Positions 54,835 to 64,000 of a stretch of DNA of 64,000 nt are shown here, one piece after another. Within the stretch, counting starts at the first letter, position 1, and each line of letters begins with the position of its first letter. The notes beneath the pieces were generated by a model. The model was not told the origin of the DNA, made no database searches, and was given only the letters and a program-made list of their open reading frames with translations. Made by a program: the position numbers and the translations under genes. Where the stretch lies: the NCBI GenBank assembly GCA_934229385.1, contig CAKQDH010000001.1:124001-188000 (forward strand), in the 5' to 3' direction. The stretch is from an uncultured Oenococcus sp. (GTDB taxonomy: Bacteria > Bacillota > Bacilli > Lactobacillales > Lactobacillaceae).

Positions 54835-56913
54835 TTACTTTTTAATAATTTCTTTTAATTTCCCTAATAAAGATATATTTTTATCAAGGATAAAAACCTG
54901 TATAAGACGATTATTTCTAATTTTTAAATCTTTAGACATTATCATATTTTCTTTAAAATATTTATTAATTAAATCTTTTAAAGAAGCAAGTTGATCATAA
55001 AAAATATCTGGATTATTAAATAATAAATTAATTCCTCCCAGATTATTTACTTTTTTATATAATACTTTTTCAGAATTTGTTTTGAATAAGGAAGGATTGG
55101 GTAGCTTATTAACATCAACCTTAGTAGCAATATTTTGTACTCTTACCAAAGAGTCTAAGATGTCTTTAAAATCATCATCAGATATATGTTTATTTAAAAT
55201 CTCTATTCTCTTAAAAGCTAACATAATAATACCACGATTATCATCTGATGTAACGCAATTTAAAATATCATAACGAACATGATCATTTAATTGTTTAATT
55301 CTATCAAGAACAAAGTTCATAATAACGTTAAAATTTTTTTTGGAAAGATAAATATCAACAAACTTAGAGTCATTAAAAGCATAAAAAGATCCTTCTTTTT
55401 TGATAAGAGATAAAAGCTTTTTCAAAGAAAAAACCAAATCAAATTTTTTAATAATTTTAATAATACCAGTCACTGATCTTCTAAGCCCATACGGATCATT
55501 AGAACCCTTAGGAATTATATTTACAGAAAAAAATGAAAATAATTTATCAAGTTTGTCAGATAAAGAGAGAAGAGCACCTATCCTAGTCTGTGGAAGTTCC
55601 CCATCAGTTGAAATAGGGAGATATTGTTCAGACAAAGCTTTTGAAACTATTTCATTTTCACCAAAATATTTTGCATAAATTCCAGACATTTTTCCTTGCA
55701 ATTCTGGAAATTCATCTACCATATTGGTTCCTAAGTCAAATCTATATATTTCGCAAGCACGTTTTAAATTATCTCTTTCATTACTATTTAAACCAAGCAA
55801 ATCAGATAATTTTTGAGCAATTATTTGAACTCTATGCATATGCTCAGAAATGGTCCCAATTTTTTTATGAAAAATTGAAGATTTTATTTTGTTTAAGAAA
55901 AAATTAATATTATATTTTTGATCTTGTTGAAAGAAAAACTCTGCATCATCAAGTCGTGCTACTAAAACTCTTTCGTTACCTTTTATTACGTTTTCTATAT
56001 GATTGTTATCTCCATTCCTAATAGACAAAAATTTAGGAAGAAGTTCTCCTTTGCTGTTTTCTAAATGGAAAAAATGCTGATTTATTTTCATACTAGTAAT
56101 TAAAACTATTTTAGGTAAGTTTAAATACTTTTTATCAAAATTACCAAAAAAAGCTGTTGGAAATTCTACCAGATTATTTACTTCTTCTAAGAGATCATAA
56201 TCTATCTTCAATATCCATCCATTTTTTTTTGCGATTTTTCTTAATCCAGATAAAATAACTTGTTTTCTTTTTTTAGAATCAACCAAAACATAATTACTAA
56301 ATAACTTTTCTTTATAATCGTTGGCTGTATTCAATCTTATATGATTATGACCTAGAAAACGATGACCATTCGTATATCTATTAGCTTTTAAATCTAATAT
56401 CTTAAAAGGAATAACTTTATCATCCAGTAAAGAAACAAGCCAGCGTATCGGCCTAATAAAATAAAATGAATAATTTGACCATTTCATATAGGTGGAAAAT
56501 TTCATCTTTTTAATTACTTCTTCGCCAACTAATTTTAAAATAGAAGAAGCAGGCTTACCTTTAAAATACTTAACAGCATAAACGTATTCATTCTTTTTTC
56601 TTAAATCTTCAACATTTACCCCCTTACTTTTAGCAAAACCTTGGGCCGCTTTTGTCCAATTTCCCTTAGAGTCCTGTGAAATCTTCAGTGAAGGTCCCCG
56701 ATTTTCAATGATAGAAGAATTTGTCTGACTGTTAATTCCCTCAACAAAAACAGCTAGCCGCCGAGAAGTGGAATATTGAATAATTTTTTTAAAGCCTAAA
56801 GAATGATTATTTAAAAATTTTTTAATTCTCTCACATAATTGGTCTTCTGCTCCAGCAACTAAATGAGCTGGCATCTCTTCGACGCCTATTTCTAATAAAT
56901 AATTAGACATCAT
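54835..56913 (-). CDS. glyS: Glycine--tRNA ligase beta subunit
   Basis: GlyS, with GlyQ, charges tRNA-Gly. The 692-residue protein starts YLLEIGVEEMPAHLVAGAE and has the family blocks RGPSLKISQ, KWSNYSFYFIRPIRWLVSL, HRFLGH and the C-terminal anticodon-binding part with DPYGLRRSVTGII. GGGAG precedes the ATG. It follows glyQ by 30 bases. Length is standard. Confidence 0.96.
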   Translation of the reverse strand: MMSNYLLEIGVEEMPAHLVAGAEDQLCERIKKFLNNHSLGFKKIIQYSTSRRLAVFVEGINSQTNSSIIENRGPSLKISQDSKGNWTKAAQGFAKSKGVNVEDLRKKNEYVYAVKYFKGKPASSILKLVGEEVIKKMKFSTYMKWSNYSFYFIRPIRWLVSLLDDKVIPFKILDLKANRYTNGHRFLGHNHIRLNTANDYKEKLFSNYVLVDSKKRKQVILSGLRKIAKKNGWILKIDYDLLEEVNNLVEFPTAFFGNFDKKYLNLPKIVLITSMKINQHFFHLENSKGELLPKFLSIRNGDNNHIENVIKGNERVLVARLDDAEFFFQQDQKYNINFFLNKIKSSIFHKKIGTISEHMHRVQIIAQKLSDLLGLNSNERDNLKRACEIYRFDLGTNMVDEFPELQGKMSGIYAKYFGENEIVSKALSEQYLPISTDGELPQTRIGALLSLSDKLDKLFSFFSVNIIPKGSNDPYGLRRSVTGIIKIIKKFDLVFSLKKLLSLIKKEGSFYAFNDSKFVDIYLSKKNFNVIMNFVLDRIKQLNDHVRYDILNCVTSDDNRGIIMLAFKRIEILNKHISDDDFKDILDSLVRVQNIATKVDVNKLPNPSLFKTNSEKVLYKKVNNLGGINLLFNNPDIFYDQLASLKDLINKYFKENMIMSKDLKIRNNRLIQVFILDKNISLLGKLKEIIKK

Positions 56914-56943
56914 TTTTCTCCCATTTTTTTATTCCATAAAATT

Positions 56944-57870
56944 TCAATCTTTTCCTCTTTTAACGTTTATATTTTTATCCCTTTTAAGGGTATTTTTTAT
57001 TAACGGATATTTTAACTTTTTTCGTATTTTAATAAATTCTTTTGCAGCTAAATGAGCAAGAGTTCTAATTCTATGTAAATATTCGGCTCTCTCTATAACC
57101 GAAATTGCTCCCCTAGCATCAAGAAGGTTAAATGTATGACTCATTTTTAATATATAATCATATGCAGGATGAACTAACTTTAGTTTTAATAAATGATTAG
57201 CTTCTTTTTCATATTCATTAAAAATATCAAACAACATTTTTTTATTAGCTTGCTCAAAAGAATAAACAGAATATTCGTATTCTGGCTCTTTAAAAATATC
57301 TTCATAATTAACCCCATTCCCCCATTCTAATTTAAAAACCGAATCAACATTTTGAATAAAAGAAGCTAGCCTTTCTAGCCCATAGGTGATTTCTGAAGAA
57401 ACAGAATCTACTTCAATTGAACCTATTTTTTGGAAATAAGTAAATTGCGAAATTTCCATACCATCAAGCCAAACTTCCCAGCCAATACCAGCAGCTCCCA
57501 TAGAGGGATTTTCCCAATTGTCTTCCACGAAAAGAATATCATGTTCTAAAGGATTGATTGACAAAGCTTTTAAACTATCTAAATATAAATTTTGGATATT
57601 ATCAGGAGAAGGTTTTATAATTACTTGAAATTGATGATGTTGAAAAAGTCTGTTAGGATTTTTACCATATCTTCCATCTGTTGGCCTTCTAGACGGTTGT
57701 ACATATGCGGCACTCCAAGGTTCGGGCCCATTTGCTCTTAAAAAAGTATAGGGGCTTTGAGTTCCGGCACCAACTTCATTATCATAAGCCTGCATTAAAT
57801 TTACACCATTTTGAGACCAAAATTTTTGCAAAATAAGAATTATTTCCTGCATACTTAATTTCTTTGTCAT
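56944..57870 (-). CDS. glyQ: Glycine--tRNA ligase alpha subunit
   Basis: GlyQ carries the class II catalytic core of the heterotetrameric glycyl-tRNA synthetase. The 308-residue protein has [60 protein letters not shown] and [19 protein letters not shown] lies just before the ATG. It is first in glyQ-glyS. The 334 bases upstream contain no T-box consensus that I can recognise, although glyQS is a common T-box target in Firmicutes. Confidence 0.97.
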   Translation of the reverse strand: MTKKLSMQEIILILQKFWSQNGVNLMQAYDNEVGAGTQSPYTFLRANGPEPWSAAYVQPSRRPTDGRYGKNPNRLFQHHQFQVIIKPSPDNIQNLYLDSLKALSINPLEHDILFVEDNWENPSMGAAGIGWEVWLDGMEISQFTYFQKIGSIEVDSVSSEITYGLERLASFIQNVDSVFKLEWGNGVNYEDIFKEPEYEYSVYSFEQANKKMLFDIFNEYEKEANHLLKLKLVHPAYDYILKMSHTFNLLDARGAISVIERAEYLHRIRTLAHLAAKEFIKIRKKLKYPLIKNTLKRDKNINVKRGKD

Positions 57871-58204
57871 CTAATCCTCCAAAATAAAATTAAATTATGT
57901 TAATTAAAAAAATTTATATATTATTGGTAACACAAATCAATATAAAATTATATTATAATTTTTAAATTTACTTAGAAATAATTTAAGAATAATTTATTTA
58001 CACAGATATTAGTTACTTACTAAATAGGCTGGCCAATTTAGATATCTATTGATTCATCTTTATTTCATAAGAATTTAATTAAATAGTTTTCTATTTTAAT
58101 AATTTATAATAATAACGAATGTTTTTATTTCTCGGTTTCAAATTAATTTTTATATTAAGTTAAAAAAATTTTTAGCTATTTTTAAATATTTAGATATTAT
58201 GATA
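57871..58204. other. 334-base AT-rich leader region of glyQ
   Basis: Only TATAAT-like hexamers and the glyQ ribosome binding site are seen. The T-box signature AGGGTGGNACCGCG and a terminator hairpin are absent on the minus strand. Confidence 0.55.
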
Positions 58205-58969
58205 TTAATATTCTTTATGTGTATAGGTATTCATTTTTTCTATGAACCTTCTAGAATTAGTTTTCAAACCAATTTGATCATCATAAATTACATTAATGAT
58301 ATGCTGTAAACTTCTTTTAACAGTTCCACTAATTTTAATTGAATTTATTTTTTTAATATTAATATCAGAAAACATACGCAAAAAATAGACTGCTTTAGGA
58401 TTGGCATGTAAGCGATAGTTATCTCGAAAATAATTTTCTTTAGAAATTATTCCGTTAAATTTTTCTGAATAATCGAAATCGCCAATTTTTTTATGATTTA
58501 TTGGGTCAGATAATAAATTTTGTTTCACCCCAAATATAGGGAATAATTTTATTTCAAAAATATTAGAAATAATCTGAGGATCTAAACCGTCATTAATTTT
58601 TTTTAATCCAATTAAAAAATTTTTATACCATTCATCAATTCTTTTCCCAGAAATAAAAGCTTTCTCCAATAATTCAGCAATATGAATAGCATAAGCTTCC
58701 TTAATAATATCTGTAGATATTCTATTAAAAAAGGAAACATTTCCAATAGAATTAATATATCCTAATCTAGTACCTTTTGGTTTCTTGCCAATAAAAGTAC
58801 CGTGGACAAATAATTGCCTCACAATACTTAACTTATTACTTGCTTTTCTACTTCTACGTACCAAATAAGTATTAATACCAATGACAGGACTAAAAATAGT
58901 AATAAGAGAATCATTCTCTAAATAATCAAGTTTTTTAATAACTATTCCAGTAATCTTATTTACCGACAT
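58205..58969 (-). CDS. recO: DNA repair protein RecO
   Basis: RecO helps load RecA at gaps together with RecR and RecF. The 254-residue protein has the N-terminal OB fold typical of RecO ([20 protein letters not shown], about residues 7-26) and a helical C-terminal domain without the zinc-binding cysteines of some relatives. It follows era after six bases, the conserved era-recO order. Similarity is moderate, but position supports the call. Confidence 0.9.
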   Translation of the reverse strand: MSVNKITGIVIKKLDYLENDSLITIFSPVIGINTYLVRRSRKASNKLSIVRQLFVHGTFIGKKPKGTRLGYINSIGNVSFFNRISTDIIKEAYAIHIAELLEKAFISGKRIDEWYKNFLIGLKKINDGLDPQIISNIFEIKLFPIFGVKQNLLSDPINHKKIGDFDYSEKFNGIISKENYFRDNYRLHANPKAVYFLRMFSDINIKKINSIKISGTVKRSLQHIINVIYDDQIGLKTNSRRFIEKMNTYTHKEY

Positions 58970-58975
58970 ATTGAA

Positions 58976-59899
58976 TCAAAGGCCCTTTTTTAAATCATAG
59001 CCAAACTCCGAAAATATTTGTGGATTTGAACGCCAATTATTTTTAACCCTAACCCAACTTTCAAGATAAACTTTTTTATTTAAAAAATTTTCAATATCTT
59101 TACGAGAAGATTCCCCTATTTTTTTTATCATTTTTCCATTCTTCCCAATAATTATTTTTTTTTGAGAGGGTTTTTCAACAACAATAGTAACTTGAATATT
59201 TATTTTCCCCGTTAATTTATCAACTTTCATTGAATTAACAATAACGGCAATAGCATGGGGAACTTCTTGATTAGTAAATTTTAATATATTTTTTCTTATA
59301 AGTTCAGATACAAAAAAGTATTCTGGCTTATCACTTATTTGATCTTTAGGAAAATACCGTGGCCCTATTTTTAACTTTGAGGTAACATTGGAAATTAATT
59401 TATTCACTTGATCACCGTAAAAAGCAGAAATTGGAAAAACCTCTTCCCATTTAATATATTTTCTATAATCATTAATAATTCTCAATAGTTTCTCTTTATT
59501 TTTTAATAAATCGATTTTATTGATTATGAGAAACAAAGGAGTCCTTTTTATACCCTTTAAACGTTCTATTATAAATTTATCCTTCTTTTCTCCAATATTA
59601 TTAACGCTATCCGTTACAAAAAAAATTAGATCCACATCTTTCAAAATGTTAATACTAGTCTTCTTCATATATCGATCAAAATTATTCTTAGGATGATAAA
59701 TAATGCCAGGGGTATCAAAAAAAACAATTTGGACACCCTTTTTATTATAAATTCCAGCAATTCTATTCCTAGTAGTTTGGGCTTTTTTAGAGGTAATAAC
59801 AACTTTTTTATTAAGAATCCTATTTAATAAAGTGGATTTACCTACATTTGGCCTTCCAATAATAGCTACAAAGCCTGATTTAGTTCTTACAAAAGACAT
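58976..59899 (-). CDS. era: GTPase Era
   Basis: Era is a small GTPase that binds the 3' end of 16S rRNA during 30S maturation. The 307-residue protein shows GRPNVGKSTLLNRI (G1), DTPGI (G3), NKID (G4) and a C-terminal KH domain with VEKPSQKKIIIGKNGKMIKK holding the GxxG loop. All GTP-binding residues are present. It lies between dgkA and recO. Confidence 0.97.
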   Translation of the reverse strand: MSFVRTKSGFVAIIGRPNVGKSTLLNRILNKKVVITSKKAQTTRNRIAGIYNKKGVQIVFFDTPGIIYHPKNNFDRYMKKTSINILKDVDLIFFVTDSVNNIGEKKDKFIIERLKGIKRTPLFLIINKIDLLKNKEKLLRIINDYRKYIKWEEVFPISAFYGDQVNKLISNVTSKLKIGPRYFPKDQISDKPEYFFVSELIRKNILKFTNQEVPHAIAVIVNSMKVDKLTGKINIQVTIVVEKPSQKKIIIGKNGKMIKKIGESSRKDIENFLNKKVYLESWVRVKNNWRSNPQIFSEFGYDLKKGL

Positions 59900-59924
59900 A
59901 TTTTTTACACTTTTTTAATTTTTT

Positions 59925-60356
59925 TTAATAATTAAATAAATCATGTATTCCAAAAGCATTCCAAATATATGGCTGAAAAATTATTGCTAATATAGTAAAT
60001 TCTATAATTACAGCAAATACGACACCACCCGCAGCCACATCTTTAGAAATCTTTGCTAGATTATCATATTTATTTTTCACAATTAAATCAACAACGGTTT
60101 CAACAATCGTATTTAAAATTTCAGATATAATAGCTAAAGTTATAGCAACTATTACCCATAACCAATCTGAACGGCTTAAGTGAAATTGAATTCCTACTAT
60201 GAGAACAAATAAAGCTATTAATATATGTATACGAAAATTACGTTCTCGATTAACTAACAGCCAAATTCCATTAAAAGCATTAATAAGTGCTTTTAAAAAG
60301 TTTTTATTTCGTTTAGGAGTCCTGTTCTTAGCATTTTTTAGTTGCTTATCCTTCAA
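59925..60356 (-). CDS. dgkA: Diacylglycerol/undecaprenol kinase family protein
   Basis: This small integral membrane kinase phosphorylates undecaprenol (Gram-positives) or diacylglycerol. I place the start at TTG 60356, eight bases after GGAAGG, giving 143 residues; a frame from TTG 60392 adds 12 atypical ones. Three membrane helices are visible. Motifs include INAFNGIWLLVNRERNFRIH and the catalytic region ISEILNTIVETVVDLIV with its conserved Glu and Asn. It overlaps ybeY by 11 bases, in the usual ybeY-dgkA-era order. Confidence 0.92.
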   Translation of the reverse strand: MKDKQLKNAKNRTPKRNKNFLKALINAFNGIWLLVNRERNFRIHILIALFVLIVGIQFHLSRSDWLWVIVAITLAIISEILNTIVETVVDLIVKNKYDNLAKISKDVAAGGVVFAVIIEFTILAIIFQPYIWNAFGIHDLFNY

Positions 60357-60807
60357 GCCCGTATCCTTCCAAAATTTTTCTTTGTATACCAAACATTATT
60401 TTTTCGTCTCTTGTACTTTTTGTATGATCATATCCTAAAAGATGTAAGAAACCATGAACGACCATATAACCTAATTCCCTCTGAAAACTATGTTTTAACT
60501 CATGTGCTTGTTGATAAGCATGATCTAAACTAACAAAAAGGTCGCCCAATTCTTTAGGAAATCCTTTTATATTTATCTTATCGGTTTCTTCTAAAGCAAA
60601 AGAAATCACATCCGTTGCTCGATCCACGTGACGATATTGCCTATTTATTTTTCTTATTTCTTTATCGTTTATGAAATTAACTGACATTTCATAGTCTTCA
60701 TGCAGTTTCATTTTTTTATACGCATATAAAAGTATATCTTTAACAAAAAAAGAATCATTATTTTTAACTTCTTTTCTTCTGTCATCCAAAACAACTATAT
60801 TTAACAT
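60346..60807 (-). CDS. ybeY: Endoribonuclease YbeY
   Basis: YbeY is a metal-dependent RNase involved in 16S 3'-end maturation and ribosome quality control. The 153-residue protein carries the zinc motif HGFLHLLGYDH (H-x3-H-x5-H) and the upstream signature RHVDRATDVISFAL. Length is normal. It abuts phoH by one shared base and overlaps dgkA. Confidence 0.96.
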   Translation of the reverse strand: MLNIVVLDDRRKEVKNNDSFFVKDILLYAYKKMKLHEDYEMSVNFINDKEIRKINRQYRHVDRATDVISFALEETDKINIKGFPKELGDLFVSLDHAYQQAHELKHSFQRELGYMVVHGFLHLLGYDHTKSTRDEKIMFGIQRKILEGYGLEG

Positions 60808-61790
60808 TATTTTTTCAGCTTTTTTCTGTTTTTGTCATACTCATCATACGCTTTAACGATTAAACCAACTAAAGGATTTCTAACTACATCTTCATGAGAA
60901 AATTGAATAGTTCCAATAGATTTAATATTATTCAAAATTTTATAAGCTTGAACTAAACCTGATTGTCCTGTTCCTTTGGGGAGATCAATCTGAGAAATAT
61001 CTCCATTAGCAATCATTTTAGAATTAAATCCTAGTCGTGTTAAAAACATTTTCATCTGAGGTGGTGTCGTATTTTGAGCTTCATCTAAAATAATAAAAGA
61101 ATTATTAAGCGTTCTACCACGCATATATGCAAGAGGAGCAACTTCAATAATATCCCTATCAATCATTTTGGCACTTCGTTCGGAACCAATTATTTCACTT
61201 AAAGCATCATAAATTGGACGCAAGTAAGGATCAACTTTTTCTTTAAAATTACCTGGCAAAAAGCCTAAAGATTCTCCAGCTTCAACAGCGGGTCTTGTTA
61301 TAATAATTTTTTCAATTTCTTCATGCTTAAGGAAAGCAAGAGACATTGCCACAGCAAGAAAAGTCTTACCAGTACCTGCTGGCCCTATACTAACTGTAAT
61401 TTGGTTGTTTCTGATAGATTGAATATATTTTCTTTGACTAAAATTTTTTACCCGAATTGGTCGATTTTTAGCATCATTTAACAATATTTCCGAGTAAAGT
61501 TCATGAAAATATTCAATTGTTCCCTTCTTCTGCATACTTATAGCACTAGCAATATCAGAAGAACTTATTGTTACCCCTCTTCTAATTAATTTTAAAAGTT
61601 CACTGATAACTAATTTAGCACCGGCAACCTTTTTTTCATCACCATTTAAAATTATCGAATTATTCTGCTGAGAAATACTAATTCCTAAACCTTCTTCTAA
61701 AGCCAGCAAAAATTTGTCTTGAGATCCAGCTAAAATTTGCATTTCTTTTGAATTTTCCAAAGGAAATTCAAAATTAATCTGTTTTATCAT
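60807..61790 (-). CDS. phoH: PhoH family ATPase (PhoH-like)
   Basis: This is a 327-residue PhoH-like P-loop ATPase linked to RNA metabolism through its constant association with ybeY; the exact reaction is not established. Walker A is GPAGTGKTFLAVAMSL (about residue 135 on), Walker B SFIILDEAQNTTPPQM. An N-terminal KH-like region precedes the ATPase domain. It overlaps yqeY by four bases and ybeY by one base. Confidence 0.95.
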   Translation of the reverse strand: MIKQINFEFPLENSKEMQILAGSQDKFLLALEEGLGISISQQNNSIILNGDEKKVAGAKLVISELLKLIRRGVTISSSDIASAISMQKKGTIEYFHELYSEILLNDAKNRPIRVKNFSQRKYIQSIRNNQITVSIGPAGTGKTFLAVAMSLAFLKHEEIEKIIITRPAVEAGESLGFLPGNFKEKVDPYLRPIYDALSEIIGSERSAKMIDRDIIEVAPLAYMRGRTLNNSFIILDEAQNTTPPQMKMFLTRLGFNSKMIANGDISQIDLPKGTGQSGLVQAYKILNNIKSIGTIQFSHEDVVRNPLVGLIVKAYDEYDKNRKKLKK

Positions 61791-62242
61791 TGATTACCTA
61801 AATTTCTCCTAACAATTAAAGCTAATTTTTTTCCTTCAAAACGGCCCTTAGTTTGTTTTGAGACTTTGCCCATTACTTTTCCCATATCTTTAAGACCACT
61901 AGCTTGAAGCTCTTGAATAGTTTTCTTTACAATATTTTTTACTTCATTTTCAGAAAGAGGCTTAGGCATATATTTTTGTAAAACCTCAATTTCTTTTTCA
62001 TTTTGGTTAACCAAATCTTGGCGCCCACCTCTTTTAAATTCAGGAATAGATTCTTTTCGTATTTTTATTTCCTTAGATAAAACGTTAATAACGTCATCAT
62101 CATGTAATTTTCTACCCTTTTTAATTTTTTCATTAGAAAGTGCAGATTTTACCATTCTTAATACATTTAATTTTATTTTATCCTTAGATTTTAGTGCTGT
62201 AATTAATGATTTATTAATATTTTCTATTAAATTTTTATCCAT
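61787..62242 (-). CDS. yqeY: GatB/YqeY domain-containing protein
   Basis: This is a 151-residue YqeY protein, related to the tail of amidotransferase subunit GatB; it may bind tRNA, but its role is unknown. Typical blocks are KLNVLRMVKSALSNEKI, YMPKPLSENEVK and DMGKVMGKVSKQTKGR. The start is ATG 62242 (MDKNLIENIN); an upstream TTG (62260) would add six residues. No Shine-Dalgarno is seen. It lies after the rpsU terminator and is coupled to phoH by a four-base overlap. Confidence 0.94.
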   Translation of the reverse strand: MDKNLIENINKSLITALKSKDKIKLNVLRMVKSALSNEKIKKGRKLHDDDVINVLSKEIKIRKESIPEFKRGGRQDLVNQNEKEIEVLQKYMPKPLSENEVKNIVKKTIQELQASGLKDMGKVMGKVSKQTKGRFEGKKLALIVRRNLGNQ

Positions 62243-62274
62243 TTCAATATTATTAAACAACTTATTTATAAAAT

Positions 62275-62295
62275 AAAAAAGAGTCAGCTGACTCT
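62275..62295 (-). terminator. Terminator between rpsU and yqeY
   Basis: AGAGTCAGCTGACTCT (62280-62295) is a perfect 16-base palindrome followed on the minus strand by a T-run. It can limit read-through from the highly expressed rpsU into yqeY-phoH-ybeY. Confidence 0.85.
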
Positions 62296-62322
62296 AAAAT
62301 TAAGAAAAAAATTAATCGTAAA

Positions 62323-62517
62323 TTAATGAGAATTACGAGCGTGCTTACGAGCTCTCTTTTGAGCTGCTTGACTCTTTAATTTACGAGCTACTGACGGTTT
62401 TACATAAAATTCTCTTTTACGAACTTCTTGGAGGGTACCGTCCTTAGCAACACCACGCTTAAAGCGCCGAAGAGCATCATCAAATGACTCATTGTGACGA
62501 ACCGTTATACTTGCCAT
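62323..62517 (-). CDS. rpsU: 30S ribosomal protein S21
   Basis: S21 is a small basic 30S protein involved in initiation. The start is ATG 62517 ([20 protein letters not shown]), six bases after AAAGGAGGGG; an upstream ATG adds six atypical residues. The 64-residue product contains the family stretch [17 protein letters not shown] and a basic end. It has its own promoter and terminator and is followed by yqeY, as in many Firmicutes. Confidence 0.97.
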   Translation of the reverse strand: MASITVRHNESFDDALRRFKRGVAKDGTLQEVRKREFYVKPSVARKLKSQAAQKRARKHARNSH

Positions 62518-62562
62518 AAAATCCCCTCCTTTCATATTTAGATTTGTAAAATAGACAGAAAT

Positions 62563-62591
62563 ATTATCACATTTTTTCGCCCAAAGAGCAA
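62563..62591 (-). promoter_or_regulatory. rpsU promoter
   Basis: TTGCTC (62586-62591) and GATAAT (62563-62568) are spaced by 17 bases, with TG near the -10. The region lies between the polC stop and rpsU. Confidence 0.6.
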
Positions 62592-62595
62592 ATAT

Positions 62596-64000
62596 TTATA
62601 ATGAAAATAAATCCATTTGGTTCTTTTCTGTTAAACCGTCCAACATATGGTGTTTATCCATAAAATCTATTAAAGTTTTATTAATAGAACCTCGCTTCAT
62701 CAAATCTTCTTTTGAAATAAATTTATGTTCACTTCGAGCAGCAACAATTTCTTTAGCCACGTTGTCACCAAGACCAGGCAAAGCAATAAATGGTAGGATG
62801 ATCTTATTTCCTTCAATTTTCCAACCAAAAGCTTCTGATTTATATAAGTCCACCATTTTAAATTCAATTCCTCTTTGCCAAGCTTCATTTACAATTTCAT
62901 AAATTGCTAAAGTTTTAGATTCTTCTTTATTAAGCTCGCTATATCTACCCCTATAGTTTTTTACAAGGGTTTGTATCTTATTTTTTCCTTGAGTGATACC
63001 AACCGGATCGATAGTTAAGTCTTTAGCACGAACAGAGAAAAGCGCTGAATAATAAATTGTTGGGAAATATACTTTAAAATAGGCAATTCTCAAAGCAGAT
63101 AATACATAAGCTGCAGCATGAGCGCGTGGAAACATATATTGTATCTTCTGCATAGAATTTATATACCATTGAGGAACACTTGAGTTTTCTTTTAGAACCT
63201 GCATATATTTTTCGGGAATCCCTTTCCCTTTTCGAACTTTTTCCATAATTTGAAAAGCATCAGAGGAATCCAAGCCAAAAGAAGTTAAATCAGTCATAAT
63301 TTTATCTCTAGTTCCAATAACAGAACTAATATTAGCTTTTCCTTCTTCAATCAGCCTATCAGCGTTCCCGTTCCAAACATTGGTTCCGTGAGACAAACCT
63401 GAAATTTGTAATAATTCTCCGAAATTATGAGGTTTAGTTTGCTTCAACATACCACGAACAAAATTGGTCCCAAATTCAGGAATTCCTAACGTGCCAGTAT
63501 TAGACATTATCTGCTCTTTCGTTACTCCCAATACTTTAGGAGAAGTAAAAAGTGATAAGATCCCAGGATCATTCACCGGAATCGTTTTTGGATTAACTCC
63601 TGACATATCTTGAAGAGAACGTAATAAAGTGGGATCATCATGTCCTAATATATCCATTTTTAAAACATTATCATGAATTGAATGATAATCTAGATGAGTA
63701 GTTTTCCAATTAGAATTAGTATCATTAGCTGGATATTGAATCGGAGTAAAATCAAAAACATCATGGTTATTCGGAATAATAATAATTCCTCCAGCATGTT
63801 GACCTGTGGTTCTTTTTACACCACTAATCCCTAAAGAAAGACGATCTTCTTCAGCCTTACGATATGAAATACTTTTTTTGTCCTCATAACTTTTTACCAT
63901 GCCATAAGCTGTTTTCTCAGCCACTGTTCCAATTGTTCCAGCTCGAAAAACATTATTTTCTCCGAACATGACTTTAGTATAATTATGAGCAATAGGCTGA
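62596..64000 (-). CDS. polC: DNA polymerase III PolC, C-terminal part (runs off window)
   Basis: PolC is the main replicative polymerase of Firmicutes. Only the last 468 residues or so are in the window; the frame continues without a stop past position 64000, so the 5' end lies outside. Visible stretches typical of PolC include [60 protein letters not shown] and [20 protein letters not shown]. The extreme C-terminus QMDLFSL resembles a sliding-clamp-binding peptide. No frameshift is seen. Confidence 0.97.
   Translation of the reverse strand, partial: QPIAHNYTKVMFGENNVFRAGTIGTVAEKTAYGMVKSYEDKKSISYRKAEEDRLSLGISGVKRTTGQHAGGIIIIPNNHDVFDFTPIQYPANDTNSNWKTTHLDYHSIHDNVLKMDILGHDDPTLLRSLQDMSGVNPKTIPVNDPGILSLFTSPKVLGVTKEQIMSNTGTLGIPEFGTNFVRGMLKQTKPHNFGELLQISGLSHGTNVWNGNADRLIEEGKANISSVIGTRDKIMTDLTSFGLDSSDAFQIMEKVRKGKGIPEKYMQVLKENSSVPQWYINSMQKIQYMFPRAHAAAYVLSALRIAYFKVYFPTIYYSALFSVRAKDLTIDPVGITQGKNKIQTLVKNYRGRYSELNKEESKTLAIYEIVNEAWQRGIEFKMVDLYKSEAFGWKIEGNKIILPFIALPGLGDNVAKEIVAARSEHKFISKEDLMKRGSINKTLIDFMDKHHMLDGLTEKNQMDLFSL

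Noticed and set aside
1..64000. CRISPR array, tRNA, rRNA, RNase P, tmRNA or SRP RNA
   Set aside because: No spaced direct repeats and no GC-rich structured islands or T-loop consensus were seen in the intergenic regions, which are uniformly AT-rich.
1..64000. Prophage, insertion sequence or integrative element
   Set aside because: No transposase, integrase or phage structural gene and no target-site duplication is recognisable; almost all genes are core functions.

Overview
The window looks like a chromosomal housekeeping segment from a very AT-rich member of the Lactobacillaceae (roughly 30% G+C by eye, not counted). Gene families and gene order are those of lactic acid bacteria: murC/ytpR/trmB/ecsBA, infC-rpmI-rplT, rpsO/rpsT/rnjB, dnaK operon, truB-ribF, rpsL-rpsG-fusA, topA-rnhB-rbgA-yozE, cca-TPR-hup-der-cmk-LysM-rluB, pyk-dnaE, trmK-rpoD-dnaG-glyS-glyQ, recO-era-dgkA-ybeY-phoH-yqeY, rpsU, polC. 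Two absences from usual neighbourhoods point to a heterofermentative, Oenococcus/Leuconostoc-like lineage. There is no pfkA between dnaE and pyk, and no hrcA ahead of grpE, where CtsR-type heptads sit instead. The species cannot be named from this window. No prophage, insertion sequence, CRISPR array, tRNA or rRNA was recognised.

Layout. 1-4.6 kb (minus): murC, ytpR, trmB, ecsB, ecsA, divergent from hit and prsA (plus). 6.2-10.7 kb (minus): rplT, rpmI, infC with an L20-type attenuator leader, a TPR protein and rnjB, divergent from rpsO-rpsT (plus). 11.7-16.2 kb: nrnA, yajC, an esterase, a histidine phosphatase and a MORN-like protein among long AT-rich gaps. 16.7-20.3 kb (minus): grpE-dnaK-dnaJ. 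20.8-28.9 kb (minus): a cytochrome bd cassette cydA-cydB-cydD-cydC-menA-ndh, placed where hrcA lies in relatives. 29.1-34.3 kb (minus): rpsL-rpsG-fusA-truB-ribF. 34.4-45.4 kb (minus): DNA/RNA maintenance and GTPase genes. 45.8-64 kb (mostly minus): pyk, dnaE, trmK, rpoD, dnaG, glyQS, the era cluster, rpsU and the 3' part of polC.

Most genes serve translation, ribosome assembly (rbgA, der, era, ybeY), replication (dnaE, polC, dnaG), envelope protein folding (prsA, yajC) and heat-shock folding. The respiratory cassette encodes NADH dehydrogenase 2, a quinone prenyltransferase, the bd oxidase and its CydDC assembly exporter. No haem or full menaquinone pathway is in view, so respiration probably depends on supplied cofactors.

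The most unusual signals are: (i) a SAP/HeH-like helical motif at the C-terminus of an extended ribosomal protein L20 and a similar one at the N-terminus of RpoD; (ii) a dnaK-operon DnaJ with no zinc finger; (iii) replacement of hrcA by the cyd cassette with CtsR-type control of grpE; (iv) apparent non-AUG/GUG/UUG starts for infC and trmK; (v) a palindromic -10 shared by ecsA and a probably leaderless hit; and (vi) loss of a zinc-ligand histidine in DnaG.
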